Source: an uncultured Clostridium sp. (GTDB lineage: Bacteria; Bacillota; Clostridia; TANB77; CAG-508). From it: a stretch of DNA of 49,573 nt. Made by a program: the position numbers and the translations under genes. Location of the stretch: contig CAMKEH010000009.1 of the NCBI GenBank assembly GCA_946411515.1, positions 1-49,573 on the forward strand, read 5' to 3'. This document shows, one piece after another, positions 33,982 through 43,959 of this stretch (position 1 is the stretch's first letter; each line of letters opens with the position of its first letter). The notes beneath the pieces were generated by a model. The model saw only the letters and a list, made by a program, of their open reading frames with translations, was not told the origin of the DNA and ran no database searches.

Positions 33982-34010
33982 TTGAAAAAATTGAAAAAAT
34001 ATGTTAAGAT
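33982..34010 (+). promoter_or_regulatory. Promoter for rpmE
   Basis: TTGAAA (33982-33987), 17-bp spacer, TAAGAT (34005-34010). Confidence 0.6.
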
Positions 34011-34053
34011 AAAAAACAGTCATGTTATTTGATCGAGAAAGAGGTGAACTTAA

Positions 34054-34254
34054 ATGAAAAAAGATATACAACCAGAATATAACCAAACAACTATTACATG
34101 TGCATGTGGTAATGTTTTAGAAGTTGGTTCAACAAAGAAAGACCTAAAAGTAGATGTTTGCTCAAAATGTCATCCATATTGGACAGGAAACTTAAGACAA
34201 GAAACAGCCGGAGGTAGAGCAGATAGATTCAAAAAGAAATATGGTCTTGCATAA
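34054..34254 (+). CDS. rpmE: 50S ribosomal protein L31 (zinc-binding form)
   Basis: 66 residues, with the four zinc-ligand cysteines in CACG and CSKCHPYWTG, so the C+ type. GAGAAAGAGG precedes ATG 34054. The C-terminal AGGRADRFKKKYG is typical. It has its own promoter and terminator, as is usual for rpmE. Confidence 0.95.
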   Translation: MKKDIQPEYNQTTITCACGNVLEVGSTKKDLKVDVCSKCHPYWTGNLRQETAGGRADRFKKKYGLA

Positions 34255-34273
34255 ATTTAAATGTAAATGTAGA

Positions 34274-34301
34274 AATAGACTAACATTTTTGCTAGTCTAT
34301 T
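34274..34301 (+). terminator. Terminator after rpmE
   Basis: 9-bp stem AATAGACTA / TAGTCTATT followed by TTTGTTTTC. Confidence 0.78.
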
Positions 34302-34309
34302 TTTGTTTT

Positions 34310-35110
34310 CTATTTTTGATGAATATCAAGTTGATTATATGGAACTTGAATATTATTTTTCTCTAATGTTTTTAAAATGCATCTTAAAGAATCTCGTCTA
34401 ACTTGTAATCTTCTATCAGGTATACAAGTTATTTTTAAAAGATATAGAATACTTGAATCTGCAAGTTCTGCAACACCTTTGTAAATTGTTTCATCTACAT
34501 CGTTAACTTTATTTATTTCTTTTACTATTTCTGAAATTACACTTTCTGCCTTATCAACTGAAACTTCATATGGCATTGGAAATTTTACATAAAGGGAAGT
34601 TGAAACAACTTCAATTTGCTCGATATTTCTATTGGCAATTGATATAATATTGTCTGTTGCAATATCCTGGATTCTTGTGGATTTTAGTCCAAGTACTAGT
34701 ACTTTACCAATTACATCACCATAAGATACTATATCTCCAACTGAAAAGTAATGATCTGATATAAGACTAAAACCTCTAATTATATCTTTTAAAGCATCTT
34801 GAATTGCAAGACCAACAATAACTCCAGCTATTCCGACACCGGCAAGTAATGAACTCACATCAATTCCATTTATTTGTAAAATTATAAGTAAAGTTAATAC
34901 TATAAAGATATATCTTAAAATACTATTAAATAATCTTAAATATGTTCTACTTTTATTATTTAATTTTTTACTAATAGAAGTATTTTTTTCCCCCTTTATT
35001 ATAAAATGTCTAATTAATTTGTAAATAAAAAAACTGACTAAAATTACAATTATTGAATTAATTATATTTATTTTTGTAAATTGTTCTAATATATAATTTA
35101 TATTATTCAT
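34310..35110 (-). CDS. Small mechanosensitive channel MscS-type
   Basis: 266 residues on the minus strand. Start is ATG 35110 with AAGGAG upstream; the in-frame GTG at 35119 overlaps that binding site. Three hydrophobic segments in the first 110 residues, the last being the pore helix VSSLLAGVGIAGVIVGLAIQDALKD-like pattern rich in Gly and Ala (about 80-105), then the beta domain with VGDIVSYGDVIGKV. MscS channels open under membrane tension to release solutes. It is a compact YggB/MscS-like member. Convergent with rpmE. Confidence 0.88.
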   Translation of the reverse strand: MNNINYILEQFTKINIINSIIVILVSFFIYKLIRHFIIKGEKNTSISKKLNNKSRTYLRLFNSILRYIFIVLTLLIILQINGIDVSSLLAGVGIAGVIVGLAIQDALKDIIRGFSLISDHYFSVGDIVSYGDVIGKVLVLGLKSTRIQDIATDNIISIANRNIEQIEVVSTSLYVKFPMPYEVSVDKAESVISEIVKEINKVNDVDETIYKGVAELADSSILYLLKITCIPDRRLQVRRDSLRCILKTLEKNNIQVPYNQLDIHQK

Positions 35111-35293
35111 TTTTCTCACTCCTTAAATTTATATTGTAATTATACTATTAAGATAAAAATATAGCAATAATTTTTAAATAAATTTAATCATTATATTACA
35201 ATATTTTTGTTGATAAAAACTTATATTTATGATACTATACTATCAAAGCTTGATATATTACATGAGATAAAATTAAAAGGAGATTTATCATAT

Positions 35294-36088
35294 ATGAAAT
35301 ATAAAATGATATCTATGGATTTTGATGGAACACTACTTACAAGTAATAAGAAAGTAACTGATAAAAATAAAAATGTATTATTAAAATATAAAAAAGATAA
35401 TTACATTATAGTTGGAATAACTGCTAGAAATTTTTCTAGTGTAAATAATGTATGTGATATTGATATGTTTAATTATTTAATATTAAATAATGGTGCATAT
35501 ATATATGATGTAAAAAATAAAGATGGAATAAATTTAAATAGTGTTGATAAAAATATTGCAATTAAGATAACGAATTATTTTGAAAAAATAGCAGATGAAA
35601 TTCAATTTTGTTCATTAAATAAATATTATACATATAAAAAGAATAGTAAAGATAGAAGAAGTTTTTTTCAAAGAGTTGAAGATATTTCTGAAATAGAAGA
35701 AACTATATGTAGGATGAATATATTTTTTATAGATGATAATGAAATTAATAAATATAAAGAATATATAGAAAAAACATTTGAAAACATAGATGTAATAGTA
35801 ATGTCGGATACAGATAACAAGAGTAATAAGAAATGGCTAACTCTTAATCATAAAAATATGAATAAGTTTGATACCCTAAAAAAATTATGTTTAAAATTAG
35901 ATATATCTACAGATGAAGTAATATTTTTTGGAGATGGTGCAAATGACTTATCAATAATTAGCCAAGTAGGACTAGGAGTTGCAATGGAAAATGCTCTAGA
36001 AGAAGTAAAAAATAAAGCTAAAGAAATAACTTTATCAAATGATGAAGATGGAATAGCTTATTTTTTAGAAAACTATAACAATATATAA
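35294..36088 (+). CDS. Cof-type HAD hydrolase
   Basis: 264 residues. The start is ATG 35294 with AAAAGGAG about 11 bp upstream. HAD motif I DFDGTLLTSN, motif II near GITAR, motif III Lys region, motif IV FFGDGANDLSII, then GVAMENA, typical of type IIB Cof phosphatases acting on sugar phosphates or cofactors. A candidate promoter TTGATA-17-TACTAT lies at about 35210. The NUDIX gene follows 26 bp later, so both may serve metabolite housekeeping. Confidence 0.88.
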   Translation: MKYKMISMDFDGTLLTSNKKVTDKNKNVLLKYKKDNYIIVGITARNFSSVNNVCDIDMFNYLILNNGAYIYDVKNKDGINLNSVDKNIAIKITNYFEKIADEIQFCSLNKYYTYKKNSKDRRSFFQRVEDISEIEETICRMNIFFIDDNEINKYKEYIEKTFENIDVIVMSDTDNKSNKKWLTLNHKNMNKFDTLKKLCLKLDISTDEVIFFGDGANDLSIISQVGLGVAMENALEEVKNKAKEITLSNDEDGIAYFLENYNNI

Positions 36089-36114
36089 ATTAAAGAATAA
36101 GGAGTAAAAAAGCA

Positions 36115-36660
36115 ATGGAAGAATTAGTTGATATTTTAGATGAAAATGGAATGTATACAGGAAAAGTAGAAACTAGAGAAAAATGTAGTAAAGAAGGCTT
36201 ATGGCATAAAGCAGTAGTTGTGTTTATAATAAACTCAAAAGGACAAGTGTTATTACAAAGAAGAAGCCCAAATAAAAAAACATGGCCTAATATGTGGGAT
36301 GTAAGTGTTGGAGGAAATGTATTAGCTGGAGAATTTGGGTTTGAAGCAGCTATTAGAGAAGCAAAAGAAGAACTAGGAATTAAATTAGAAAAAGAGGATA
36401 TAGTGTTTATTGGATCAGTTATATCTTCAAATAAAAGAGAAGATATTATTAATAATTATTTTAATGAATACTATGTAGCAAATAAAGAAGTAGATGAGAC
36501 TAAATTACAATTACAAGAAGAGGAAGTATCTGAAGTTAAATGGATAAACAAAGATGATATAATAGAAAAAATTAAAGATAATTACAATGGAATAACTGAT
36601 AAAGAAGGTTGCTGGGAATATTTGATAAAATATTATGAATGGTTAAATAAATCATTATAG
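36115..36660 (+). CDS. NUDIX hydrolase (IDI/YfcD-like)
   Basis: 181 residues. The N-terminus EELVDILDENGMYTGKVETR and HKAVVVFIINSKGQVLLQRR fit the group related to isopentenyl-diphosphate isomerase. Nudix box: GEFGFEAAIREAKEELGI (about residues 76-93). AAGGAG precedes ATG 36115. Likely cleans up modified nucleotides or diphosphates; the substrate is not predictable. Probably co-transcribed with the HAD gene. Confidence 0.88.
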   Translation: MEELVDILDENGMYTGKVETREKCSKEGLWHKAVVVFIINSKGQVLLQRRSPNKKTWPNMWDVSVGGNVLAGEFGFEAAIREAKEELGIKLEKEDIVFIGSVISSNKREDIINNYFNEYYVANKEVDETKLQLQEEEVSEVKWINKDDIIEKIKDNYNGITDKEGCWEYLIKYYEWLNKSL

Positions 36661-36796
36661 CATTATTGTGAAAAACTAAATTTTATATAAAAATCTATAC
36701 AAATTCAAGAATATGTGTTACAATATCGTAGTAAAAAGTTAAAGATAAATAAAATTATTAATTTAAATATAAAGAAACATAAGGGGGAAATAAGAA

Positions 36797-37519
36797 ATGA
36801 GTGGACATAGTAAATGGCACAACATACAAGCAAAAAAGGGAAAAGCAGATGCTGCAAGAGGAAAAATATTTACTAAACTAGGAAGAGAATTATTGATAGC
36901 TGTAAAAGAAGGTGGACCAGATCCAGCAGGAAATTCAAAGTTAAAAAACGTAATAGCAAAATGTAAAGCAGCGAATATGCCAAATGATACTATTAATAAT
37001 GCAATCAAGAAAGCATCAACAAGTAATGAAAATTATGAAGAAATTACATATGAAGGATATGGGCCAAATGGAGTAGCTGTAATTGTAGAAGCTTCAACAG
37101 ATAATAAAAATAGAACAGCAGCAGATGTAAGACATGTTTTTGATAAAGCAGGAGGAAATTTAGGAACAACAGGATGTGTATCATATATGTTCAATAAGAA
37201 AGGAATAATTGTTATTGAAAAAGCTTTATCAAGTATGGATGAAGAAGAATTAATGATGCTTGTTTTAGATGCAGGAGCAGAAGATTTTGAAGCTTCAGAA
37301 GAAATATATGAAATAACAACAGCCCCATCTGATTTTTCTACAGTTAGGGAAAAATTAGAAGAAGCAGGTTTTGAATTTTTAGAAGCAGAAGTTCAAATGG
37401 TACCAACAACAACAGTAAAATTAGATGAAAAAGCTCAAGAAAAAATGGAAAGACTAATTGAACGATTAGAAGAATTAGATGATGTAGCAAACATATATCA
37501 TAACTGGGAACAAGAATAA
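36797..37519 (+). CDS. yebC: YebC/PmpR-family translation or transcription factor
   Basis: 240 residues. It starts [20 protein letters not shown], invariant in YebC. Family members act as transcription regulators or, as shown recently, help ribosomes through polyproline stretches. GGGGG precedes ATG 36797. A weak promoter TATACA-17-TACAAT is at about 36695. No frame anomaly. Confidence 0.94.
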   Translation: MSGHSKWHNIQAKKGKADAARGKIFTKLGRELLIAVKEGGPDPAGNSKLKNVIAKCKAANMPNDTINNAIKKASTSNENYEEITYEGYGPNGVAVIVEASTDNKNRTAADVRHVFDKAGGNLGTTGCVSYMFNKKGIIVIEKALSSMDEEELMMLVLDAGAEDFEASEEIYEITTAPSDFSTVREKLEEAGFEFLEAEVQMVPTTTVKLDEKAQEKMERLIERLEELDDVANIYHNWEQE

Positions 37520-37611
37520 TATAATAAGATAAACAGTAATAGATAAATGACAAAATAGGTTATTTATCTATTTATTCTATATAAAACTAATTTGTTTAAA
37601 GGAGAAAAACT

Positions 37612-39307
37612 ATGAATCAAAAGAAAAATAAAAAAACACCAAAGATTTTAATAATAATTATAACAATAATAATATTAATTGCTGGAGCTGCAACTATATA
37701 TTTTGTAACAGATATATTTAAAACAGATAAAGAATTATTTTTTAAATATGTAACACAAGTAGGAGATAATAAAAAAGGATTTATTAGTCAAGATTTAAAA
37801 GGGTATTTTGAAAAAAGAAATAATACGCCATATAATAATGAAAGCAAGCTATCATTTAATGTGCCTGAAGAATATTATAAGAATACTGAAATTATGGATA
37901 ATTTTAATATAACACTTTCAGGACAAGTAGATAAAGCAAATAATAAAATTTCTCAAAACATAAGCTTAAATTATTCAAATGATGTTAATTTTCCGATAAA
38001 CTTTAGACAAGTAGAAAACACAATTGGACTACAGACAAGCTATATTGGAAATAAATTTATTGGTTTAGAAACAGATAATGTAGAAAATTCTTTAGGAAAT
38101 CAAATTTCTATTAATAACTATAAAGATACCTTTGAAAAAATGAAAGAAATAACAAATGTAGAATTAACAGAAGAACAATCAAATCAAATTTTTAATACAT
38201 ATAAAAGTATTTTAGATAATAATTTAAATGATGAAGATTTTTCTAAAGTGAAAGATCGGTAATTTAGAAGGGTATAAACTATCATTAGAAGGAGGAAAGT
38301 TAAAAGATATTTTAACAAAATTATTAGAAACTTTAAAAAATGATGAATTAACATTAAATAAATTAAATGAATATCTAAAAGTTAAAAGTAATTCGTCAAA
38401 AATATCAGCTAGCGATATTGACAAACTAATAAAAAATATTCAAAGCAGTTCTGATTTGGATGATAAAAAAATAGAAATAATTGTCTATAAAAAAAGTGGA
38501 AGCTTATATAAAGTTTTAGTTTCAATAGATAATAATTCGGTATCTATTGAGAAAAATACAGACGGAAAAAATGAAGGATTAAAATTATCTGTTATAATAG
38601 AAGATATTAGGTTAATTACTTTAACTGCAAACTTTGAAGGATTACAAAGCAAGCAAAATGTGAAAGAAAATTATGAAATAGAACTATCACTTCCAAAAGA
38701 TAATGATAAAACAGATGTAGTTACATATAAATATAAAATATATAGTGATATTAATTTTACAAATGAATCTACTATAGAAAATCTTTCAAGCGAAAATACT
38801 GTAATGTTAACAGATTTAAGTAATGAACAATCACAAAATTTTATAAATATAATAACAGACAGAATAAGTAAAGTAAATAAGCAACAAATGGAAAAATTAA
38901 ATTTAAAAGAAAATGAAAATCCTATTATTTATTGTATACCAAATATTTCAGGATTTAGTAATTCTCTAGATTTATATAATGGATCAAATATAGCTTTTGG
39001 TGAAACAGCAACAAAAATGTCAGAATTACAAATAACAACATTTAATCAAAAATTTGAACTTTATGAAGGAAAAAACTTGAGTGCTCAAACAGTGAAAGGT
39101 CTTCTTTCAGTTATAAGTTTAAATAACGAAGATGAAAGTAATTTTAGAATAAAAGAAATAAATTTTAAAGGTCAAGAATATGATGCTACAGAAACAAATA
39201 TAACTTTTATAAAAGGAGATATAGATTTATCTAAAAATTATAAAGTGGAATTTGAAAAAGATGAAAATACAGGAATTATATTTAGAACAATAATTAATGA
39301 AAAATAG
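37612..39307 (+). CDS. Membrane-anchored extracytoplasmic protein of unknown function, with CGG/+1 shift site
   Basis: 564 residues when read with one shift. N-terminal anchor ILIIIITIIILIAGAATIYF (about 11-30), then a large outside region with repeated beta-strand-like pattern (ISQNISLNYSNDVNFPINFR) and Asn/Lys-rich stretches. The zero-frame codon at 38257-38259 is CGG, followed at once by TAA. Skipping C38257 gives Gly216 and continues GNLEGYKLSLEGGKLKDI to a stop at 39305-39307. Composition and codon use are continuous across the joint. AAAGGAG precedes ATG. The family is not recognised, so here the shift is inferred from frame continuity rather than from a known motif. Confidence 0.75.
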
Positions 39308-39358
39308 TTCTAAAATAAATAGCAATTAAATATAATATAATAATTGAAAATAACGGGT

Positions 39359-39387
39359 ACATAATGATTAATTTAAAATCATTATGT
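39359..39387 (+). terminator. Terminator between the unknown gene and spoIIIAA
   Basis: 10-bp stem ACATAATGAT / ATCATTATGT, then GCTTGTTTTTGTTTT. Confidence 0.7.
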
Positions 39388-39425
39388 GCTTGTTTTTGTT
39401 TTAAAAGAAAGGAAATCAAGATGAA

Positions 39426-40292
39426 ATGAAAAACAAAGAAGAAATCCTAAGATATTTTCCAAATATGATTTATTGTTTATTAAAAAAAGAATTTGATAAA
39501 GAAGATGTTATTAAAAAATTAGAAGAAATAAGATTGCATTCTAATAGACCAATTATCTTAAAATTTAGGAATAGTGATATAGTAATAAATTACATAGTAA
39601 ATCAGTGTGAAATACTACAGATACTAGAAAAAATTTGTAATAATTCAATTTATGCATATAAAAATCAGATATGTAATGGATTTATAACAGTAAAAGGAGG
39701 TCATAGAGTTGGAATAACAGGAACAGCAGTAGTAGAAAATAATAATGTAATTAATATAAAAAATATAAATAGCTTAAACTTTAGAATAGCAAGAGAAATT
39801 AAAGGTTGTAGTAACAAGATATTGAGTGAAATTATAGATAAAAAAAATAATACAATTTATAATACATTAATTGTATCTCCTCCAGGAAAAGGAAAAACTA
39901 CAATTTTACGTGATACTATAAGAAGAATAAGCGATGGTATAGAAGAGCTAGATTTTAAAGGTAAGATGTGTGGTGTTGTAGATGAAAGAGGAGAAATAGC
40001 AGCAATTTATCAAGGAATTCCACAAAATGATATAGGTATAAGAACAGATGTGATAGAAAATATATCAAAATCAAAAGGAATAAAAATGCTTCTTAGGTCT
40101 ATGGCACCAGAAATAATTGCATGTGACGAAATAGGATCTAAAGAAGATATAGAAGCAATTGAAGATGCATTTTTGTCAGGAGTAAAAGGAATCTTTACAA
40201 TGCATGGAAGAACATTAGAAGAAATAAAAAATAATCCAGAAATTGATTATTTAATAGAAACAAAAAAATTAGAAAAAATAATTTTTATATAA
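39426..40292 (+). CDS. spoIIIAA: Stage III sporulation ATPase SpoIIIAA
   Basis: ATPase of the SpoIIIA-SpoIIQ feeding channel between mother cell and forespore; related to secretion ATPases. 288 residues. Walker A SPPGKGKTTILRD (near 156), Walker B region IIACDEIG, and VVDERGEIAA. ATG 39426 follows AAAGGAAAT; a second ATG at 39421 leads to an immediate stop. First gene of an unbroken operon AA-AH. A sigma-E type promoter is expected upstream, but I cannot define it. Confidence 0.93.
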   Translation: MKNKEEILRYFPNMIYCLLKKEFDKEDVIKKLEEIRLHSNRPIILKFRNSDIVINYIVNQCEILQILEKICNNSIYAYKNQICNGFITVKGGHRVGITGTAVVENNNVINIKNINSLNFRIAREIKGCSNKILSEIIDKKNNTIYNTLIVSPPGKGKTTILRDTIRRISDGIEELDFKGKMCGVVDERGEIAAIYQGIPQNDIGIRTDVIENISKSKGIKMLLRSMAPEIIACDEIGSKEDIEAIEDAFLSGVKGIFTMHGRTLEEIKNNPEIDYLIETKKLEKIIFI

Positions 40293-40372
40293 TTATATAA
40301 TTTTAAAAAATTAATTATTTAGTTCTAAAAAGGATTAGTTGTGAATATAATACTAAAAATAGAAAGGACAAG

Positions 40373-40891
40373 ATGTTTTTTATGCAAATAATTAAATATA
40401 TAATATTGTTTTTAATTTTAATAATATCTAGTGTTATAGGAAGAATGTTATCAAAAAAATATGTACATAGACTAGAGGAATTAGAAGAAATGAAAAGTGC
40501 ATTAAACATATTAAAAACAAAAATAAAATTTACATATGAGCCTATCCCTGAAATATTTGAAGAGATTAGTAAAACAAGTATAAAAAATATAGGAAATATT
40601 TTTAAAAGGGCTAAAGAAAAAATGAATACAAAAACTGCAAATGAAGCATGGGAAGAAGCGGTAATAGAGACGGAAAGTAATTTAAAAGAAGATGATAAAA
40701 ATGTTTTGAAAGCACTTTCAAAATTACTTGGACAAACAGATATGGAAGGACAAATTAGTCAAATAGAGATAACAGAAAAATTTTTAGATACACAAATAAA
40801 AGAAGCTGAAGAAGAAAAAAGAAAGAATGAAAAATTATATACAAGATTAGGAACAATAATGGGACTAGCCATGGTTATTGCTTTATTCTAA
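40373..40891 (+). CDS. spoIIIAB: Stage III sporulation protein SpoIIIAB
   Basis: 172 residues. N-terminal membrane segment (IIKYIILFLILIISSVIG), helical domain with LEELEEMKSALNILKTKI, and a C-terminal hydrophobic segment near 157-172. Probable assembly partner of the ATPase at the mother-cell membrane. It lies 80 bp after spoIIIAA and is followed directly by spoIIIAC. Confidence 0.9.
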   Translation: MFFMQIIKYIILFLILIISSVIGRMLSKKYVHRLEELEEMKSALNILKTKIKFTYEPIPEIFEEISKTSIKNIGNIFKRAKEKMNTKTANEAWEEAVIETESNLKEDDKNVLKALSKLLGQTDMEGQISQIEITEKFLDTQIKEAEEEKRKNEKLYTRLGTIMGLAMVIALF

Positions 40892-40907
40892 GTTTTGGAG
40901 GAAAATA

Positions 40908-41102
40908 ATGGACATAAATTTATTATTTAAAATAGCTGCAGTAGGAATTTTAGTTGCTGTATTACATCAAGTTTTAGTTAGAGCAGGAAGAGAAGATCAA
41001 GCAATGATGACAACTTTAGCTGGTTTAGTAATTGTACTTACAATGGTAATTAAAGAAATAAGTGGATTATTTAACACTGTAAGAACAGTATTTAATTTAT
41101 AA
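40908..41102 (+). CDS. spoIIIAC: Stage III sporulation protein SpoIIIAC
   Basis: 64 residues with two membrane helices and the conserved HQVLVRAGREDQAM loop. ATG 40908 follows GGAGG by 7 bp; the in-frame ATG at 40878 lies inside spoIIIAB and lacks a binding site. Structural membrane part of the SpoIIIA channel. Confidence 0.93.
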   Translation: MDINLLFKIAAVGILVAVLHQVLVRAGREDQAMMTTLAGLVIVLTMVIKEISGLFNTVRTVFNL

Positions 41103-41119
41103 AAAATAAGGAGAAACTT

Positions 41120-41506
41120 ATGGAAGTTATAAAAATAATAGGTATTGCATTAGTTTCTTTAATTATAATTATTTTATTAAAACAATATAAACCAGAATTT
41201 GCAATTTATATTAGTTTGCTTTCAGGCGTTTTAATTTTAATACTTGTTATGGACAAATTAACAGGAATTATAAATTTATTACAATCTTTAGCTAGTAAAG
41301 CCTCAATAAATAGTACTTTTTTAAGTTTACTAATAAAAATAACAGGGATTGCATTTTTATCTGAATTTGCCGTTAGTATTTGCAAAGACTCTGGTGAAGC
41401 GGCAATTGCAAATAAAATAGAAGTAGGCACAAAAATAATTATTATATCAATGTCAATACCGATAATAACAAGCTTATTAGAAATAATTTTAAAAATATTA
41501 CCATAG
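41120..41506 (+). CDS. spoIIIAD: Stage III sporulation protein SpoIIIAD
   Basis: 128 residues, three to four membrane helices, containing LLIKITGIAFLSEFAVSICKDSGE, the family signature. AAGGAG precedes ATG 41120. Adjacent to spoIIIAC, to which it is related in its membrane part. Confidence 0.92.
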   Translation: MEVIKIIGIALVSLIIIILLKQYKPEFAIYISLLSGVLILILVMDKLTGIINLLQSLASKASINSTFLSLLIKITGIAFLSEFAVSICKDSGEAAIANKIEVGTKIIIISMSIPIITSLLEIILKILP

Positions 41507-41522
41507 AAAAAAGGAAATACAA

Positions 41523-42675
41523 ATGAAAAGAAAAATTATATTAATTTTAATTGCTATTATTTGTCTAATAATTCCTATTAATTACAGTTATGCTGATGAA
41601 GAAAGTACTATGAAAGAACAAAAAGAAGAGTTTAAAATACAAGAATTTATAAATAGTTCTAAAGAGTATTCAGGAGAGTTTTTTGAAAATATCGATATAA
41701 ATGAATTATTAAATAATGCAATTGAAGGAGAAGTAGACAACAGTACAATTTTTAAAAGAATATTAAATTTAATAGGAGGAGAGGTAGTAACAAATGTAAA
41801 AGCAATTGTAAGTATTCTAGTTATAATTTTAATACATAGTATTTTAAAATCTATTAGTGAAAGTTTAGAAAATGATAATATTTCAAAATTAGTATATTAT
41901 GTACAATACATATTAATAGTTACAATCATTATGACAAATTTTTCAGATATAGTTAAATTAGTACAAGATACAGCAAGTAATTTGGTTGGATTTATGAATA
42001 TGTTAGTACCGCTTCTTATAACACTAATGATGTATACGGGAAATATTACAACAAGTGGAATTATAGAACCAATAATTTTATTTATGGTTAATTTTATTGG
42101 TAGTATTATACAAAATCTAATAATACCATTTGTTTTAGTACTAACTAGTTTAGTAATAATATCAAAAATATCAGATAAAGTACAAATAGATAAATTATCT
42201 AAATTTTTAAAATCACGGTATAGTTTGGTTTTTAGGAATAGTTCTAACTATATTTGTTGGAGTTGTATCTTTAGAAGGAACTTTATCTAGTAGTGTAGAT
42301 GGATTAACTGCTAAAACAACAAAAGCTGTGGTAAGCTCTGCAATACCAGTAGTAGGTAAAATATTAGGAGATGCAGTAGATACTGTCCTAGGATGTGGAA
42401 TTATTCTAAAAAATGCAATTGGAGTTGTTGGAGTAATTATAGTACTTGGAATTTGCATTATGCCTATAATAAAACTTTCTGTATTAGCACTGTCATACAA
42501 ATTATTAGCAACTGTTGTAGAACCTATATCAGATAAAAAAATAGTAGGACTTCTAGAACAAATTGGAGATATTTTTAAAATATTTTTAGCAATATTATGC
42601 GCAATGTCATTTATGCTAATAATTGGTACAAGCCTTGTTTTAAAAATGTCTAATAGTAGTATGATGTATAGGTAG
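41523..42675 (+). CDS. spoIIIAE: Stage III sporulation protein SpoIIIAE, with CGG/+1 shift site
   Basis: Polytopic membrane core of the channel. Signal-like start LILIAIICLIIPINYSYA (about 6-23). The zero-frame codon at 42216-42218 is CGG. Skipping C42216 gives Gly232 and continues IVWFLGIVLTIFVGVVSLEG, followed by SSAIPVVGKILGDAVDTVLG, the conserved second half. Total 383 residues, as in other Clostridia. Without the shift, reading ends after 24 more codons at about 42290. AAAGGAAA precedes ATG 41523. Confidence 0.92.
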
Positions 42676-42684
42676 GAAATAAAG

Positions 42685-43333
42685 ATGATAGAAGTTTTAA
42701 GTTCATGGGCAAAGGGAATTGGAGTAACTATTGTAATTATTTCTATTTTTGAAATGATTTTACCAAATAACAATTCCAAAAAATATATAAGAATGGTTTT
42801 AGGAGTTTATTTGATATTTAATATTATATCTCCATTGGTAACTAATAAAGAAGTTTTTAATATTGATAATATTGATTTAGAAGAAGTAGCAACAACAACT
42901 ACTACTAATAGTTCTGCTGATGTAAATCAAACTAGTATGAATTTAAGAATAAAGAATTTATATGAAGAAGAGTTAGAAAAAGATATTACTAAAAAATTGA
43001 AAGATAAAGGATATGAAGTAACAACTTGCAAGGTAACAACACAAATATCTACTAAAGAAGATGAAGAAACAAAAATAAATAAAATAAAAATAAAGATAAA
43101 TAAATTAGCTGAAGAAAATATAAATGTAGAAGAAAGTACAGAAGAAAAGATAGTAAGTGAAATACAAAAAATAAAAAAAGTTGATACTACAATAAAAAAA
43201 GATGAAGATAAAGAAAATGAAAAAAATAGTAAAAAAGAAAATAAGAAAATAACTCGGTGTAGATATTCAAAATGTGAAGAAATTTTTAATAGATGAATAT
43301 GGGGTGAATGAAAAATGCTTAGAGATAAGTTAA
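42685..43333 (+). CDS. spoIIIAF: Stage III sporulation protein SpoIIIAF, with CGG/+1 shift site
   Basis: 215 residues read with the shift. Two N-terminal membrane helices, IGVTIVIISIFEMILP (about 13-28) and YIRMVLGVYLIFNIISPL (about 33-50), then a soluble ring-building-type domain. The zero-frame codon at 43255-43257 is CGG. Skipping C43255 gives Gly191 and GVDIQNVKKFLIDEYGVNEK, the expected final helix, with a stop at 43331-43333, overlapping the start of spoIIIAG by 19 bp. The unshifted frame ends about 13 codons later in unrelated residues. Operon position supports the identity. Confidence 0.88.
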
Positions 43334-43938
43334 AAAAAATAGTAGATGGAAATAAAAAAGAAGAACAAGAAGGAAACGATAAAAAGAAAATAGAAAATTT
43401 AATATTTTTTGTTATTTTATTAGTAGTAACATTAATAATTATAAATAGTATTTGGAATGGAAATAAACAAACTACAAAGCAAGAAAATAGTACAAGCGCC
43501 AAACAGTTAGCTGTACAAAACGCAGATGAAAATACTGAAGAAATAAATATTTCGAAAGAGTTAGAAACTAAACTTGAAAACATATTATCTAAAATAGAAG
43601 GGGTAGGTAAAGTAAATGTATGTATTAATTATTCTGAATCAAGTGAAGTTATTGCTATGTACAATGAAAATTCAAAAGTTAGTACTACAGAAGAAACAGA
43701 TACATCTGGAGGTATAAGAAAAATACAAGAAAATAATGAACAAAAAGATATTGTTTATAAAGAGGAAAACGGAGAAAAAATACCTATTACTAAAAAGGTA
43801 GTGCAACCTAAAATAGAAGGTGCAATTATTACTGCAAAAGGAGCCAATAATAGTAGTACAAAAACAAATATAATACAAGCTGTAGAAGCAGTAACAGGAC
43901 TTGCAACACATAAAATACAAGTATTTGAAATGAATTAA
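43315..43938 (+). CDS. spoIIIAG: Stage III sporulation protein SpoIIIAG
   Basis: 207 residues. One membrane helix (LIFFVILLVVTLIIINSIW, about 25-43), then the ring-building domain with LENILSKIEGVGKVNVCINY and EGAIITAKGANNSSTK. It forms a large ring in the intermembrane space during engulfment. Starts inside the 3' end of spoIIIAF, so probably coupled. Contains no in-frame CGG. Confidence 0.93.
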   Translation: MLRDKLKKIVDGNKKEEQEGNDKKKIENLIFFVILLVVTLIIINSIWNGNKQTTKQENSTSAKQLAVQNADENTEEINISKELETKLENILSKIEGVGKVNVCINYSESSEVIAMYNENSKVSTTEETDTSGGIRKIQENNEQKDIVYKEENGEKIPITKKVVQPKIEGAIITAKGANNSSTKTNIIQAVEAVTGLATHKIQVFEMN

Positions 43939-43959
43939 TAAGAGAGAGGAAGTATACTT

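Noticed and set aside
37803-38260. Two separate genes at 37612-38262 and 38456-39307
   Set aside because: The second has no proper start or binding site, and the joint at CGG 38257 gives one continuous frame of the same composition.
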